NCBI RefSeq assembly: GCF_002115805.1
Contig: NZ_JFKC01000017.1
Span: forward strand, 18,621 to 82,620
DNA length: 64,000 nt
Source of the DNA: Marivita geojedonensis
GTDB lineage: Bacteria; Pseudomonadota; Alphaproteobacteria; Rhodobacterales; Rhodobacteraceae
Direction of reading: 5' to 3'
Shown: positions 38,835 to 48,312 of the stretch, in pieces
How positions within the stretch are numbered: position 1 is the first letter of the stretch
How the letters are laid out: each line of letters starts with the position of its first letter
Position numbers and translations under genes: made by a program
The notes under the pieces: model-generated
Database searches by the model: none
What the model was told of the DNA's origin: nothing
What the model saw: only the letters and a program-made list of their open reading frames with translations

Positions 38835-39626
38835 TCAGTCAGCGCTGCGCAGGACCTTGGCAAGTGCGCCGAAGACCTGGTTGTTGGCACAGATCACCGC
38901 GCCATGCTCGAGCGGAACCTGCCCCTCGCGCACGCCTTCGATCAGGGCTCCGGCCTCGGCAGCAATGAGCAGGCCCGCCGCGAGGTCAATCAGCGATCCC
39001 TCGCGCTGCCAGAAGCCGTCGATGCGACCGGCAGCGATATAGGCCAGATCGAGCGCCGTCGACCCAGAGGCGCGCAGGCCCGAACATTCCGGCATCACCC
39101 GCGCCAGATCCTTGAGCGTCGCAGGCAGCGTCCGCTTCACACCGAAGGGCACCGCATGCCCGACCACCGCTTCCACAAGCCGGGTCCGGCTCGACACACG
39201 CACGCGCTTGTTGTCGTTGAGCCATGCGCCCTGCCCTTTTTCGGCATAGAACATCTCGTCCTTGGCGGGGTCGAACACCACCGCTGAGACGATCTGGCCC
39301 TTGTGCTCCAGCGCAATCGTGACCGCGAAATGCGGCATACCGTGCAGGAAGTTCGAACCGCCTTCCAGCGCGCCGACGATCCAGCGGCGTGTCGGGTCTT
39401 CGCCGTCGGTTTCGCCTGTCGCATCGACGTAGCCATATGTCCCGCGCGCACCGGTCAGTTCCCCCCGCAGCAGATCCGCCGCCGCCTTCGCAGAGCGGGC
39501 AAAGAATTCGTCTGCACTCGCGGCCGAGGTCTGCAGGTTTTCGACCTCGCGGAAATCCTTGTTGAGCGACCGACCCGCCTTGCGGGCGGCTTTGATCATG
39601 ATGTTGAGATTGGCGCTGCCCTGCAT
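38835..39626 (-). CDS. Inositol monophosphatase-like protein lacking metal ligands
   Basis: 263 residues from the ATG at 39626 (the ATG at 39629 is too close to the GGAGG). It aligns along its length with SuhB/IMPase, for example KAGRSLNKDFREVENLQ, RRWIV, NFLHGMPHFAVTIALE and IDLAAGLLIAAEAGA. However, the metal-binding DPxDGT is GALEGG (residues 85-90), the usual EE pair is D-A (68-69), and the earlier Asp site is also changed; only the late Asp of LIDLAAG remains. It is therefore probably not a normal magnesium phosphatase. It may be a regulatory or RNA-binding SuhB-like protein. Confidence 0.8.
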   Translation of the reverse strand: MQGSANLNIMIKAARKAGRSLNKDFREVENLQTSAASADEFFARSAKAAADLLRGELTGARGTYGYVDATGETDGEDPTRRWIVGALEGGSNFLHGMPHFAVTIALEHKGQIVSAVVFDPAKDEMFYAEKGQGAWLNDNKRVRVSSRTRLVEAVVGHAVPFGVKRTLPATLKDLARVMPECSGLRASGSTALDLAYIAAGRIDGFWQREGSLIDLAAGLLIAAEAGALIEGVREGQVPLEHGAVICANNQVFGALAKVLRSAD

Positions 39627-39804
39627 CATGGGCCTCCGGCTGTTCGGGATCAGACCGGGCGTATAAGCGGGACACGCCGCAATGCCAAGAGGGCGCGGGC
39701 GATGACATCCCTTCACGAGGCGCGGATCAATGTATCAATCTCCTTCTTTCCGTTGCGTCGCTGACCAAGTCTGACCCAGAGTTGTTGAAAAAGGATGAAC
39801 GCCG

Positions 39805-40251
39805 ATGCACCGCCGCACATTTTCCGCCCTTGCCCTCGCCACTCCCGCGCTCTGTCTTGCCCGCCCGGCGCTGGCCCGCGAACCCGAGATCTACCAGGAA
39901 GGCGGCATTGCCATCGACGGCTCAGACCCGGTTGGCTATTTCACCACGAACGGCCCGGTCGCGGGTGGCGACGTGACCCTCGATTACAAGGGCGCGACCT
40001 GGCGCTTTGCCGATCAGGCCTCCGCCGACGCCTTCGCCGCCAACCCCACGGCCTATGAACCCGCCTTCGGAGGCTACTGCGCCTTCGCCGCCTCCCGCGG
40101 CTACCTCGCGCCGACAACGCCCGAGGCCTGGACGATCTACGAGGACCGCCTCTACCTCAACGCCAACCTCCGCGCCCGCGAATTGTGGCTTCAGGATGTG
40201 CCCGGCAACATCGCCAAGGGCGAGGCAAACTGGCCGGGGATTTTGGGGTAA
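39805..40251 (+). CDS. Exported YHS-domain protein
   Basis: 148 residues. The N-terminus MHRRTFSALALATPALCLARPALA looks like a Tat or Sec signal with twin arginines. The YHS domain has GSDPVGYFTTNGPVAGG, the aromatic YKGATWRFADQASADAFAANP, and GGYCAFAASRGYLAP. YHS domains are small, often associated with metal proteins. The Cys within GGYCA could bind metal. Downstream lies the first copy of the dispersed repeat. Confidence 0.8.
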   Translation: MHRRTFSALALATPALCLARPALAREPEIYQEGGIAIDGSDPVGYFTTNGPVAGGDVTLDYKGATWRFADQASADAFAANPTAYEPAFGGYCAFAASRGYLAPTTPEAWTIYEDRLYLNANLRARELWLQDVPGNIAKGEANWPGILG

Positions 40252-40271
40252 CCGCCCAACCCGAGAGCGCG

Positions 40272-40428
40272 CTCGCCAGACCGCGGGATGGCGAGCCGAC
40301 CTTCGAACTAACGCGCTTTATAGGTGTCAAATCCTAACGAAAGCTGAACGACGCAGATCCGGCTGCCAAATCGCCAGCCCGTCCGGGCGGTCTGGCGATC
40401 GCGCGGCACCTTCGGTGCTATTCGCGCG
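40272..40428. repeat. Dispersed intergenic repeat, copy 1
   Basis: About 157 bases that align over their full length with 51441-51595. Shared blocks are CGCCAGACCGCGGG, GCG(C/T)TTTATAG, CAAATCC-N-AACGAAA, ATCGCCAGCCC, GGGCGGTCTGGCGAT and GCACCTTCGGTGCTATTC. The words TCGCCAGACCGC (40273-40284) and GCGGTCTGGCGA (40387-40398) are inverted and can pair, and GCACC-TTC-GGTGC makes a small hairpin. It lies between the stops of the YHS gene and thyX. No target duplication or gene is seen. Confidence 0.8.
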
Positions 40429-40446
40429 TGTCGCTTTCCGAATGAA

Positions 40447-41352
40447 TTATCCCAACAACCCTTCAAACTCCCGCCATTCCCCTTTGGACATACCGGAATT
40501 TTCCTGCGTCACGGTCTCGCCCTTGAGCATCCGCCGCACGCAGTCCAGCGCGGTAGAGGAGAGCGTCGCGCCGCCCATGCGGTAGTCCTCGAAGGCGCGG
40601 TAGGCGAAGGGGACCCAGTCGGCGACGACTTTGCAAATCTCTTCGGCATAAACCCTTATTTCATACTGCGCGTGCGAATCTGCTCTGAGTCGGAGGAAAT
40701 GGAGCAGGTTGTGCAGATCGACCTTCCAGTACCATTGCGTGTAGATGTTCGCGGGCAGGTTCATCCGGGCCAGTTCGCGGGCCAGTCCCTGCTGGCCTTC
40801 CTGGCTGATCATCTCTTCGTAATGATCATAGCAGCGCATCGCGTCGTCACGCAGATAGCGCAGCACGCGGTCCGCTTCCTCGCCTTCCAGCGCTTCGCCG
40901 CGCCCCTGGTTGTTCACCACCGACTGCGCAGCAAGGTGTTCGGGCGCGGGAATATAAAACTCCCTGTCAAGGATCGAATAGCGGGCCGAGTATTCGTTCA
41001 CGTTGGCGGTGCGGTGCCGGATCCACTGGCGTGCCACGAACACCGGCAGTTTGACGTGCAGCTTGATCTCGCACATCTCGAACGGGGTCGAATGCCAGTG
41101 CCGCATCAGGTAGCGGATCAGCCCTTCGTCATTCTGAACCGACTTGGTGCCCTTGCCGTACGACACACGCGCCGCCTGGCAGATCGCGGCATCGTCGCCC
41201 ATGTAGTCCACCACCCGGATGAACCCGTGGTCCAGCACCGGGTAAGCGGTGTAAAGATGGCTCTCCATCCCCTCGCTGACCGCACGCAACGTCTGCTGCG
41301 GCGCGCTGCGCTGTTCGGTGATTTCGGCCTCTTGTTCGGGCGACAGGGGCAT
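40447..41352 (-). CDS. thyX: Flavin-dependent thymidylate synthase ThyX
   Basis: 301 residues from the ATG at 41352, with AAAGGATTCGCC upstream. The ThyX motif [11 protein letters not shown] (RHR-x7-S) lies near residue 105, and [20 protein letters not shown] and [19 protein letters not shown] text complete the family pattern. ThyX methylates dUMP with methylene-THF and FAD and needs no ThyA. The enzyme length is at the long end of the family. Confidence 0.97.
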   Translation of the reverse strand: MPLSPEQEAEITEQRSAPQQTLRAVSEGMESHLYTAYPVLDHGFIRVVDYMGDDAAICQAARVSYGKGTKSVQNDEGLIRYLMRHWHSTPFEMCEIKLHVKLPVFVARQWIRHRTANVNEYSARYSILDREFYIPAPEHLAAQSVVNNQGRGEALEGEEADRVLRYLRDDAMRCYDHYEEMISQEGQQGLARELARMNLPANIYTQWYWKVDLHNLLHFLRLRADSHAQYEIRVYAEEICKVVADWVPFAYRAFEDYRMGGATLSSTALDCVRRMLKGETVTQENSGMSKGEWREFEGLLG

Positions 41353-41564
41353 GGCGAATCCTTTCCCACTAGGATGAGTCGGCACCGACTATATCTCGGG
41401 GGTATGCCTGTAGGAACCACCAAGGATGGTGTTATGCATCTGCGCCGCACTGGCCCGGTTTTTCGCCCCTGACATTCTGCTTTGCGTTGACTTTCAAACC
41501 CCGCTGCAAGACTTTCCCGCCAGAGGTCGCAGATAAGACCAGGGCAAATCGAGGCAGTATTTCC

Positions 41565-42743
41565 ATGACGCGCATTCTCTTTCTTATCCTATGCATGGGG
41601 TTCGTCGCAGCCTGTGACAGCGGCGGTGGCGACGTGCTGCAGGCGCCGACCACGGGCGAGGGCACGGACACGGACGGGGGAACCGGTGACGGCACCGATG
41701 ACGAAACCCCGATCTCGAGCGACCGAGGCACGCCGGAACTGCCGCCCGGCACCACGACCCCGACGCCCGATACCCAGATCGTCCGCCGTGAAGCACTCGA
41801 TTCGGATACAGGCGGTGGGTATGCGACCAATATCGAATACCGCAATGACGAAGGTCAGGACGAATTCTTCGTCGACAACATCGCGTTCGATGGAAACAAC
41901 GTCTACACGCGCGGCGACCCCGTTAACGGCGTGGCGCAGCTTGGTTCCTTTGCTGTCTACGAGGGCGCGGAGACCACCGAAGACCCGGTGACGGGCACCA
42001 CCCTGCGCACGTTCACATACCGCGCCATCTACGGCCGGAGCACGTCCGGCGCGACGGAATTCGCCATCGTCCGGTCCGGATCCTACGTGGATTACGGGTT
42101 CGGCGGGTTTGTCTATCAGCGCAATGGCTTTGACGATGACGGAAATGCCGTGCGGCTGGTCCTCCCATCCGAAGGCGACGCGCGTTTTCTGGGCGACTAT
42201 GCCGGCATCCGCGTGTTCGAAGGCCGCAGCGGATTCGAATTCGTCGATGGCGAGGCCGAGATGTATGTCGACTTCAAGGACTTCAACGATGGTCAGCGCG
42301 GCGTTGCGCTGTTTGTGAACGACCGTCGCATCTATGACAGCAACGGTAATGACGTCACCATCGCCTATCTCGAAGCGCTCAACGAAAGCGGCGGCGGGAC
42401 AAGCGGCGGTCTGTTTGGAAACCTTGACAGCGGCGATGATGCGGATGCCCCGTCACTCATTTACGAGACGGATGCAGACGGCAACCCGGTGCTGCCGCGC
42501 ATCCGGCCGGTCATTTCGCCGGACGACGCCGATGCCAACGGCGAGATTGCTGGCGAAATCCGCGAAGTAGCCAACTTTGACGACGGTTCGTCCAACGAAA
42601 CCGGTGAAGGCACGTTCTATGCGATCATGTCCGGCGAAAACGCCGATGAGGTCGTCGGCGTACTGGTGATGACAGGCGATGACCCGCGCTTTGACGGGAA
42701 CACCTATCAGGAAACCGGCGGATTCATCGTCTACCGACAGTGA
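41565..42743 (+). CDS. Surface-type lipoprotein, probable Slam substrate
   Basis: 392 residues from the ATG at 41565. A lipoprotein signal ends with VAAC (Cys17), followed by DSGGGD and a low-complexity Thr/Asp/Gly/Pro linker (about 25-70). The rest is beta-rich with features of TbpB-like or fHbp-like barrels (TYRAIYGRSTSGATEFAIVRSGSYVDYGFGGFVYQRNG; FYAIMSGENADEVVGVLVMTG). Neisserial surface lipoproteins likewise have Cys followed by Gly-rich linkers and a small barrel. The stop overlaps the next gene (TGATG), an outer-membrane protein of the Slam type, the usual order for a lipoprotein and its exporter. The ligand is unknown. Confidence 0.72.
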   Translation: MTRILFLILCMGFVAACDSGGGDVLQAPTTGEGTDTDGGTGDGTDDETPISSDRGTPELPPGTTTPTPDTQIVRREALDSDTGGGYATNIEYRNDEGQDEFFVDNIAFDGNNVYTRGDPVNGVAQLGSFAVYEGAETTEDPVTGTTLRTFTYRAIYGRSTSGATEFAIVRSGSYVDYGFGGFVYQRNGFDDDGNAVRLVLPSEGDARFLGDYAGIRVFEGRSGFEFVDGEAEMYVDFKDFNDGQRGVALFVNDRRIYDSNGNDVTIAYLEALNESGGGTSGGLFGNLDSGDDADAPSLIYETDADGNPVLPRIRPVISPDDADANGEIAGEIREVANFDDGSSNETGEGTFYAIMSGENADEVVGVLVMTGDDPRFDGNTYQETGGFIVYRQ

Positions 42744-44107
42744 TGACACGCTGGTCCCGTCGAATTGCCCTGACCCTCGGCGCCGTCGCTTTTGCGGCGG
42801 CGCAGGCGTCTGCCCAAGCCATTCTCAACCCCGCGCAGATGCGCGAACTGGCCGGACAGGCGGTTCTGCAGGGTCAGGCAGGACTGGCCTATGACCTTTC
42901 AGGGGCACTGATCCAGCGCGACGATGCCGATCTCAACGCGCATCTTATTCGCTCGCGCGCGGCCCGGGACCTGGGCCGCTACGACGACGCGCTGAGCCAC
43001 GCGCGCAGCGCTTGGAAACTGGCCGAAGACGAGGATGCGAAATACGCCGCCGCGCTGGCCATGGCGCAGGCGCTGTCGTCCTCGGGCCGGCGCACGGCAG
43101 CACAGCTTTGGTTGCGGCGTGCGGTACAACTGGCTTCGACCGACGCACGCAAGGCCCGCGCGACCGAGGATTTTCGGTATGTCCGACGGCAGAACCCCTG
43201 GGCCACTGCGCTGCGCTTTTCGGTGGCGCCCAGCTCGAACATCAACAACGGCAGCCGCAACGAAACATCGGAGCTGTTCGGCCTGCCGTTCGAATTCTCG
43301 CTTGAGGGAGAAGCCCGTGCCCTTTCGGGGGTCGAAATCTCGACCGGTTTGAGCACCCGCTATCGTCTGCGCGAATCCGCCATGCGTCGGACCGACCTTC
43401 TGTTCGGTCTGTCGCACAGAACCTATGTGCTGTCAGACGAAGCCAGGGACATCGCGCCTGACGCAGACGGCGCCGATTTCGCTACCAGTTCCGTGTTTGT
43501 CGGGGTGCAGGAAGATTATGCTCTGCCCGGCGGCAAAGCGCAGCTCGGGTGGAACGCCCGGATCGGACGCACGTGGTATGGCGGTGATCCCCTGCTGAGC
43601 TACAACCGGATCGGTGCGACCTATCGGCGGGCCGCTGGTGACACGGGTGTGTTGAACCTGTCCCTGAGCCGCGAAGGTCAGAAAGGCCATGACACTCGCG
43701 AGGACGCGACGATCTGGAGCGGACAGATCGGGTACGGGATGGCACTGGCAAACGGCAACCGGGTGTCGCTGTCCACCGGGTTCACCGAATCCCGGAGTGA
43801 CGCCGACTACCTCGACTATTCGCAGCGCATGATCGCGGCGAGCTACGGTCTGGCCAAACCGGTGGGACCGGCGCAGCTCGAATTCGGGTTGTCGGTTTCA
43901 CAGAAAATACATGACCGGTCGAGCCTCACCACCGATGGCCGGGATGAGCGCACAATCAAGGCCACGGTCACGGCAGTCCTTCCGGACATGGATTTCTACG
44001 GTTTCGTGCCCACGATCACCTTCAACGCGGAACGGACAGAGGCGAATATCGATCTTTACGAGACCGAGAATTTCGGCGTTCAGCTTGGCATCCGCTCGAC
44101 CTTTTAG
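42743..44107 (+). CDS. Slam-like outer-membrane protein (TPR plus barrel)
   Basis: 454 residues from the ATG at 42743 (a GTG at 42740 is also possible). A signal peptide (about 1-26) is followed by a TPR-like helical part (about 30-150: NAHLIRSRAARDLGRYDDALSHARSAWKLAEDEDAKYAAALAMAQAL) and then about 290 residues of amphipathic strands with NPWATALRFSVAPSSNINNGS at the junction. The last residue is Phe, preceded by NFGVQLGIRST, as in outer-membrane barrels. This is the layout of Slam (DUF560), the lipoprotein surface translocator. It overlaps the lipoprotein gene. Confidence 0.75.
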   Translation: MTRWSRRIALTLGAVAFAAAQASAQAILNPAQMRELAGQAVLQGQAGLAYDLSGALIQRDDADLNAHLIRSRAARDLGRYDDALSHARSAWKLAEDEDAKYAAALAMAQALSSSGRRTAAQLWLRRAVQLASTDARKARATEDFRYVRRQNPWATALRFSVAPSSNINNGSRNETSELFGLPFEFSLEGEARALSGVEISTGLSTRYRLRESAMRRTDLLFGLSHRTYVLSDEARDIAPDADGADFATSSVFVGVQEDYALPGGKAQLGWNARIGRTWYGGDPLLSYNRIGATYRRAAGDTGVLNLSLSREGQKGHDTREDATIWSGQIGYGMALANGNRVSLSTGFTESRSDADYLDYSQRMIAASYGLAKPVGPAQLEFGLSVSQKIHDRSSLTTDGRDERTIKATVTAVLPDMDFYGFVPTITFNAERTEANIDLYETENFGVQLGIRSTF

Positions 44108-44176
44108 GGCGCGGATACCTCTCGACATCGCGGCGAATTGGCCTAGCCTCTTGGGGAACCAAACAAAGAGGACGCT

Positions 44177-44605
44177 ATGCCGCTTCGCTACCTTCATACC
44201 ATGGTCCGCGTGAAGGACCTTGATGAATCGATCAAGTTCTACAGCCTTCTGGGTCTCAAGGAGACCCGCCGAATGGACAGCGAAAAGGGGCGCTTTACGC
44301 TCGTCTTCATGGCCCCCGAAGGTCAGGAAGAGTGCCCGGTCGAACTGACATACAACTGGGATGGGGACGACGGGTTGCCGTCCGACAGTCGGCACTTCGG
44401 ACACCTGGCCTACCGCGTCGACAACATTTACGAGATGTGCCAGCACCTGATGGACAACGGTGTGACCATCAACCGGCCGCCGCGCGATGGGCACATGGCA
44501 TTTGTCCGGTCGCCGGACAATGTCTCGATTGAACTGCTGCAGGAAGGCGATGACCTTCCCCCGCAGGAGCCATGGGCCAGCATGGAAAACACCGGACACT
44601 GGTGA
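44177..44605 (+). CDS. gloA: Glyoxalase I (lactoylglutathione lyase)
   Basis: 142 residues with an AGAGGACGCT ribosome site. Motifs: LHTMVRVKDLDESIKFYSLLGL, FMAPEGQEECPVELTYNW, FGHLAYRVDNIYEMC, and FVRSPDNVSIELLQ, giving the expected metal ligands (His, Glu, His, Glu). The enzyme turns the methylglyoxal-glutathione adduct into S-lactoylglutathione. The next gene begins almost at its stop. Confidence 0.93.
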   Translation: MPLRYLHTMVRVKDLDESIKFYSLLGLKETRRMDSEKGRFTLVFMAPEGQEECPVELTYNWDGDDGLPSDSRHFGHLAYRVDNIYEMCQHLMDNGVTINRPPRDGHMAFVRSPDNVSIELLQEGDDLPPQEPWASMENTGHW

Positions 44606-44609
44606 TGTG

Positions 44610-45320
44610 ATGCGGCGCTGGTGGGCAGGGATTGCAATGGCGCTGGGGCTGGGTCTGACCAGCCCGGCGCTTGCGCAGGATCACTGCCGCCTCGCGCTTG
44701 TGCTTGCCCTCGATGTGTCGTCGTCGGTCGATGCCGAAGAATACATCCTTCAACGCGACGGTCTTGCTGCGGCTCTGGGCGATCCCCTGATCCGCGCAGC
44801 CATTCTGGAGGGCAACGGCCATGTGTCGGTGGCCATCTATGAATGGAGCGGACGTCGTCAGAGTGCGATGGTGAGCAACTGGGTTGCCCTGCACGACGAC
44901 GCTGCGATCGACGGGCTGATCGACCGATTGATGTCGGCCCCGCGCAGTCACACGCGCTTTCCCACCGCGATGGGATATGCGCTGGGATATGGCGCGACCC
45001 TTTTGGCACGCGGGCCCGAGTGCGACCGCAGTGTGATAGACGTGTCCGGGGATGGCGAGAACAATGACGGGTTTCCGCCACGCCTCGCCTACAAGAACTT
45101 TCCTTTTGCCAATGTCACCGTCAACGGGCTGGCTGTTCTGGGCGGGTCGGATGATGTGCTCGATTACTTCCACCGCGAAGTCCGCTACGGGTTCGGCGCG
45201 TTTGTGGAAACCTCTGAAGGCTATGCCGGATACCGCGAGGCCATGACGCGGAAGCTGTTCCGCGAATTGAACGACATGATCCTGAGTGCCCGCCCGGTCA
45301 CCGGTCCGCAGCCGGGCTAG
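44610..45320 (+). CDS. DUF1194 von Willebrand A-like exported protein
   Basis: 236 residues from the ATG at 44610 (GTG at 44607 possible). A signal peptide (MRRWWAGIAMALGLGLTSPALAQ) is followed by a VWA-like domain whose metal-ion site LALDVSSSVDAEEY fits D-x-S-x-S. The family is DUF1194, exported proteins of unknown role in alphaproteobacteria. The stop overlaps the convergent ldtR stop. Confidence 0.82.
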   Translation: MRRWWAGIAMALGLGLTSPALAQDHCRLALVLALDVSSSVDAEEYILQRDGLAAALGDPLIRAAILEGNGHVSVAIYEWSGRRQSAMVSNWVALHDDAAIDGLIDRLMSAPRSHTRFPTAMGYALGYGATLLARGPECDRSVIDVSGDGENNDGFPPRLAYKNFPFANVTVNGLAVLGGSDDVLDYFHREVRYGFGAFVETSEGYAGYREAMTRKLFRELNDMILSARPVTGPQPG

Positions 45321-45814
45321 TAGATGTAGCGAATCTGATCGGTCCAGTACCGCTCCATCCGGCGCAGCGTGCTGCCCATGTCGTCCAGCGTATCATGGTC
45401 GATCACGTTCTTTTCGATCAGACCGTCAGCATGCCGCGCAAAGAGAGCCGAAATCAGATCTCGGATCTCCCGCCCCCGCGCCGTCAGCCGAACGCGTACC
45501 GAGCGCCTGTCGATCTCGCACCGCTGATGGTGCAAGTAGCCCATGTCCACCAGTTTCTTGAGGTTGTAGCTGACATTGCTGCCCTGATAGTAGCCGCGGG
45601 TTTTCAGCTCTCCCGCAGTGACCTCGTTATCGCCGATGTTGAACAGCAGCAGCGCCTGAACCGCGTTGATTTCGATGATGCCGACACGTTCGAATTCGTC
45701 CTTGATCACGTCGAGAAGCAGCCTGTGCAGCCTCTCGACCAGGGCGAGCGCCTCAAGATAGCCGTCCAACACGCCATTGGTCCGGCCCTGCTCAACAGAT
45801 GCATGAATGCTCAT
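45317..45814 (-). CDS. ldtR: LdtR-type MarR family regulator
   Basis: 165 residues. A winged-helix MarR domain (about 40-130: GDNEVTAGELKTRGYYQGSNVSYNLKKLVDMGYL, then RSVRVRLTARGREIRDLI) preceded by a distinctive helix ALVERLHRLLLDVIKDEFERVG. These features match LdtR of Rhizobiales and Rhodobacterales, a repressor of L,D-transpeptidase and stress genes. The start ATG at 45814 has a weak ribosome site (AGACAATA). Confidence 0.85.
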   Translation of the reverse strand: MSIHASVEQGRTNGVLDGYLEALALVERLHRLLLDVIKDEFERVGIIEINAVQALLLFNIGDNEVTAGELKTRGYYQGSNVSYNLKKLVDMGYLHHQRCEIDRRSVRVRLTARGREIRDLISALFARHADGLIEKNVIDHDTLDDMGSTLRRMERYWTDQIRYIY

Positions 45815-45894
45815 TATTGTCTCCGCCTAATCTGTTGCGACGGAGCATCGGGCAAAATCCCGAATAATCGGTTAAGCTGGTCCGGTTTGCCGGA

Positions 45895-46155
45895 TCACTG
45901 CTGAAACGCGACCGAAGAGATGTCTGAAATCAGATCCTGCAGCGGCTCGGGCGGCGTTTTCTGTCCGCTCACCCACTGGTACAGATCCTGATCGTTTTCC
46001 GACAGAAGCGCATCGTAGCGGTCCAGCATCGTGTCGTCGAACGTGTCCAGACGAAGCTCGGCATATCGCGACAGAATGATATCCATCTCCTTGATCCCGC
46101 GCCGCATGGAGCGCATGGACAGGCGTTTGAGACGGTTTTCGCGGGTTTCGCTCAT
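45895..46155 (-). CDS. sdhE: SdhE FAD assembly factor
   Basis: 86 residues. The core MRSMRRGIKEMDIILSRYAELRLDTFDD contains the RGxxE motif needed for flavinylation of succinate dehydrogenase SdhA. Its ATG overlaps the stop of the XRE regulator (ATGA). No sdh gene lies near. Confidence 0.93.
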   Translation of the reverse strand: MSETRENRLKRLSMRSMRRGIKEMDIILSRYAELRLDTFDDTMLDRYDALLSENDQDLYQWVSGQKTPPEPLQDLISDISSVAFQQ

Positions 46156-46544
46156 TGCTGGGGCACCATGAGATTGCGCAGTCTTTTTTCCATCCGGGCC
46201 AGCTGTTCGGCCTTCTGGTGAAGGTCAGACTTCAGTTCGCGGATTTCAAGAATGATTTCGGTCAGATCGGAAGGCATCGGCTCGGCATCAGGGTTTTCGA
46301 CACCTTCGCCCTCGCCGTTGATCAGCCACATCATCGAAACATTCAGCAGCCCGGCGAGCATGGAAAGCCGGTTGGCACGTGGCTCGGCCACGTCATTTTC
46401 CCATTTCTGCAGCGTGCTCTTCTTGACACCGAGCCGTTTGGCCAACGACTCCTGCGTCATCCCCGCCGCCTCTCTGGCCGCTGTCATGCGGTCGCCAAAG
46501 GTCGCGATTTCAGGGGCATACCAGTTTTCGTCGCTCTCGGTCAT
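46152..46544 (-). CDS. XRE-family transcriptional regulator
   Basis: 130 residues from the ATG at 46544, with ATAGGAGAACGG upstream. A helix-turn-helix domain (about 20-70: MTQESLAKRLGVKKSTLQKWENDVAEPRANRLSMLAGLL) is followed by a helical C-terminus (ILEIRELKSDLHQKAEQLARMEKRL) that probably dimerises. Targets are unknown. It is divergent from the aminotransferase gene and co-translated with sdhE. Confidence 0.85.
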   Translation of the reverse strand: MTESDENWYAPEIATFGDRMTAAREAAGMTQESLAKRLGVKKSTLQKWENDVAEPRANRLSMLAGLLNVSMMWLINGEGEGVENPDAEPMPSDLTEIILEIRELKSDLHQKAEQLARMEKRLRNLMVPQQ

Positions 46545-46572
46545 CCGTTCTCCTATCCCGATCATTGCTTGA

Positions 46573-47832
<1,260 letters not shown>

Positions 47833-47835
47833 TCC

Positions 47836-48249
47836 ATGGGGGCCGATCTCCCAGACTATTATTTCCGCGTTCGGGAGAACGGCGCGCTGGTCTTTCGCGT
47901 AGACACCGAAAACCGCCAGCGAAGAATCGAGATGGACCAGATTGCGGTCGTCAATATTCGCAACGGCGAAATCAAACCCCATGGTGATCGCAGCCTGAGC
48001 GATGAAGATATCGACGTCATCCGTGAATGGATGGCCGAGCGGCAGGCGACGCTGGCCGCGCGCGATGTCGACGACATCCTGCGCGCCGTCGATCACCTGA
48101 ACCTGACCACGCAATGGGCACAGTCCAGGGCAACCGACGAGCAGCTTGAAGCCGTGACCGACGCGCTCCTGCTGGCCATGCACGATCTGCGCGGCGTGCT
48201 GGTGCGGCGCAAGGCGGACAGGCTGATGAAGGGTGACGAGGACAGCTAG
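47836..48249 (+). CDS. Conserved hypothetical protein upstream of parE
   Basis: 137 residues; begins with YYFRVRENGALVFRVDTENRQRRIEMDQIAVVNIRNGEIKPHG, which looks like a compact beta-rich domain, followed by two helices (EDIDVIREWMAERQATLAAR and DHLNLTTQWAQSRATDEQL). No family recognised, no signal peptide. It sits between an aminotransferase (4 bases) and parE. Confidence 0.7.
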   Translation: MGADLPDYYFRVRENGALVFRVDTENRQRRIEMDQIAVVNIRNGEIKPHGDRSLSDEDIDVIREWMAERQATLAARDVDDILRAVDHLNLTTQWAQSRATDEQLEAVTDALLLAMHDLRGVLVRRKADRLMKGDEDS

Positions 48250-48312
48250 TGCTTTCCCCCTGCCCCCGGCTCTGCCATATTGGCGCAAAGCAACAAAGAC
48301 AGAGCAGCTGCC

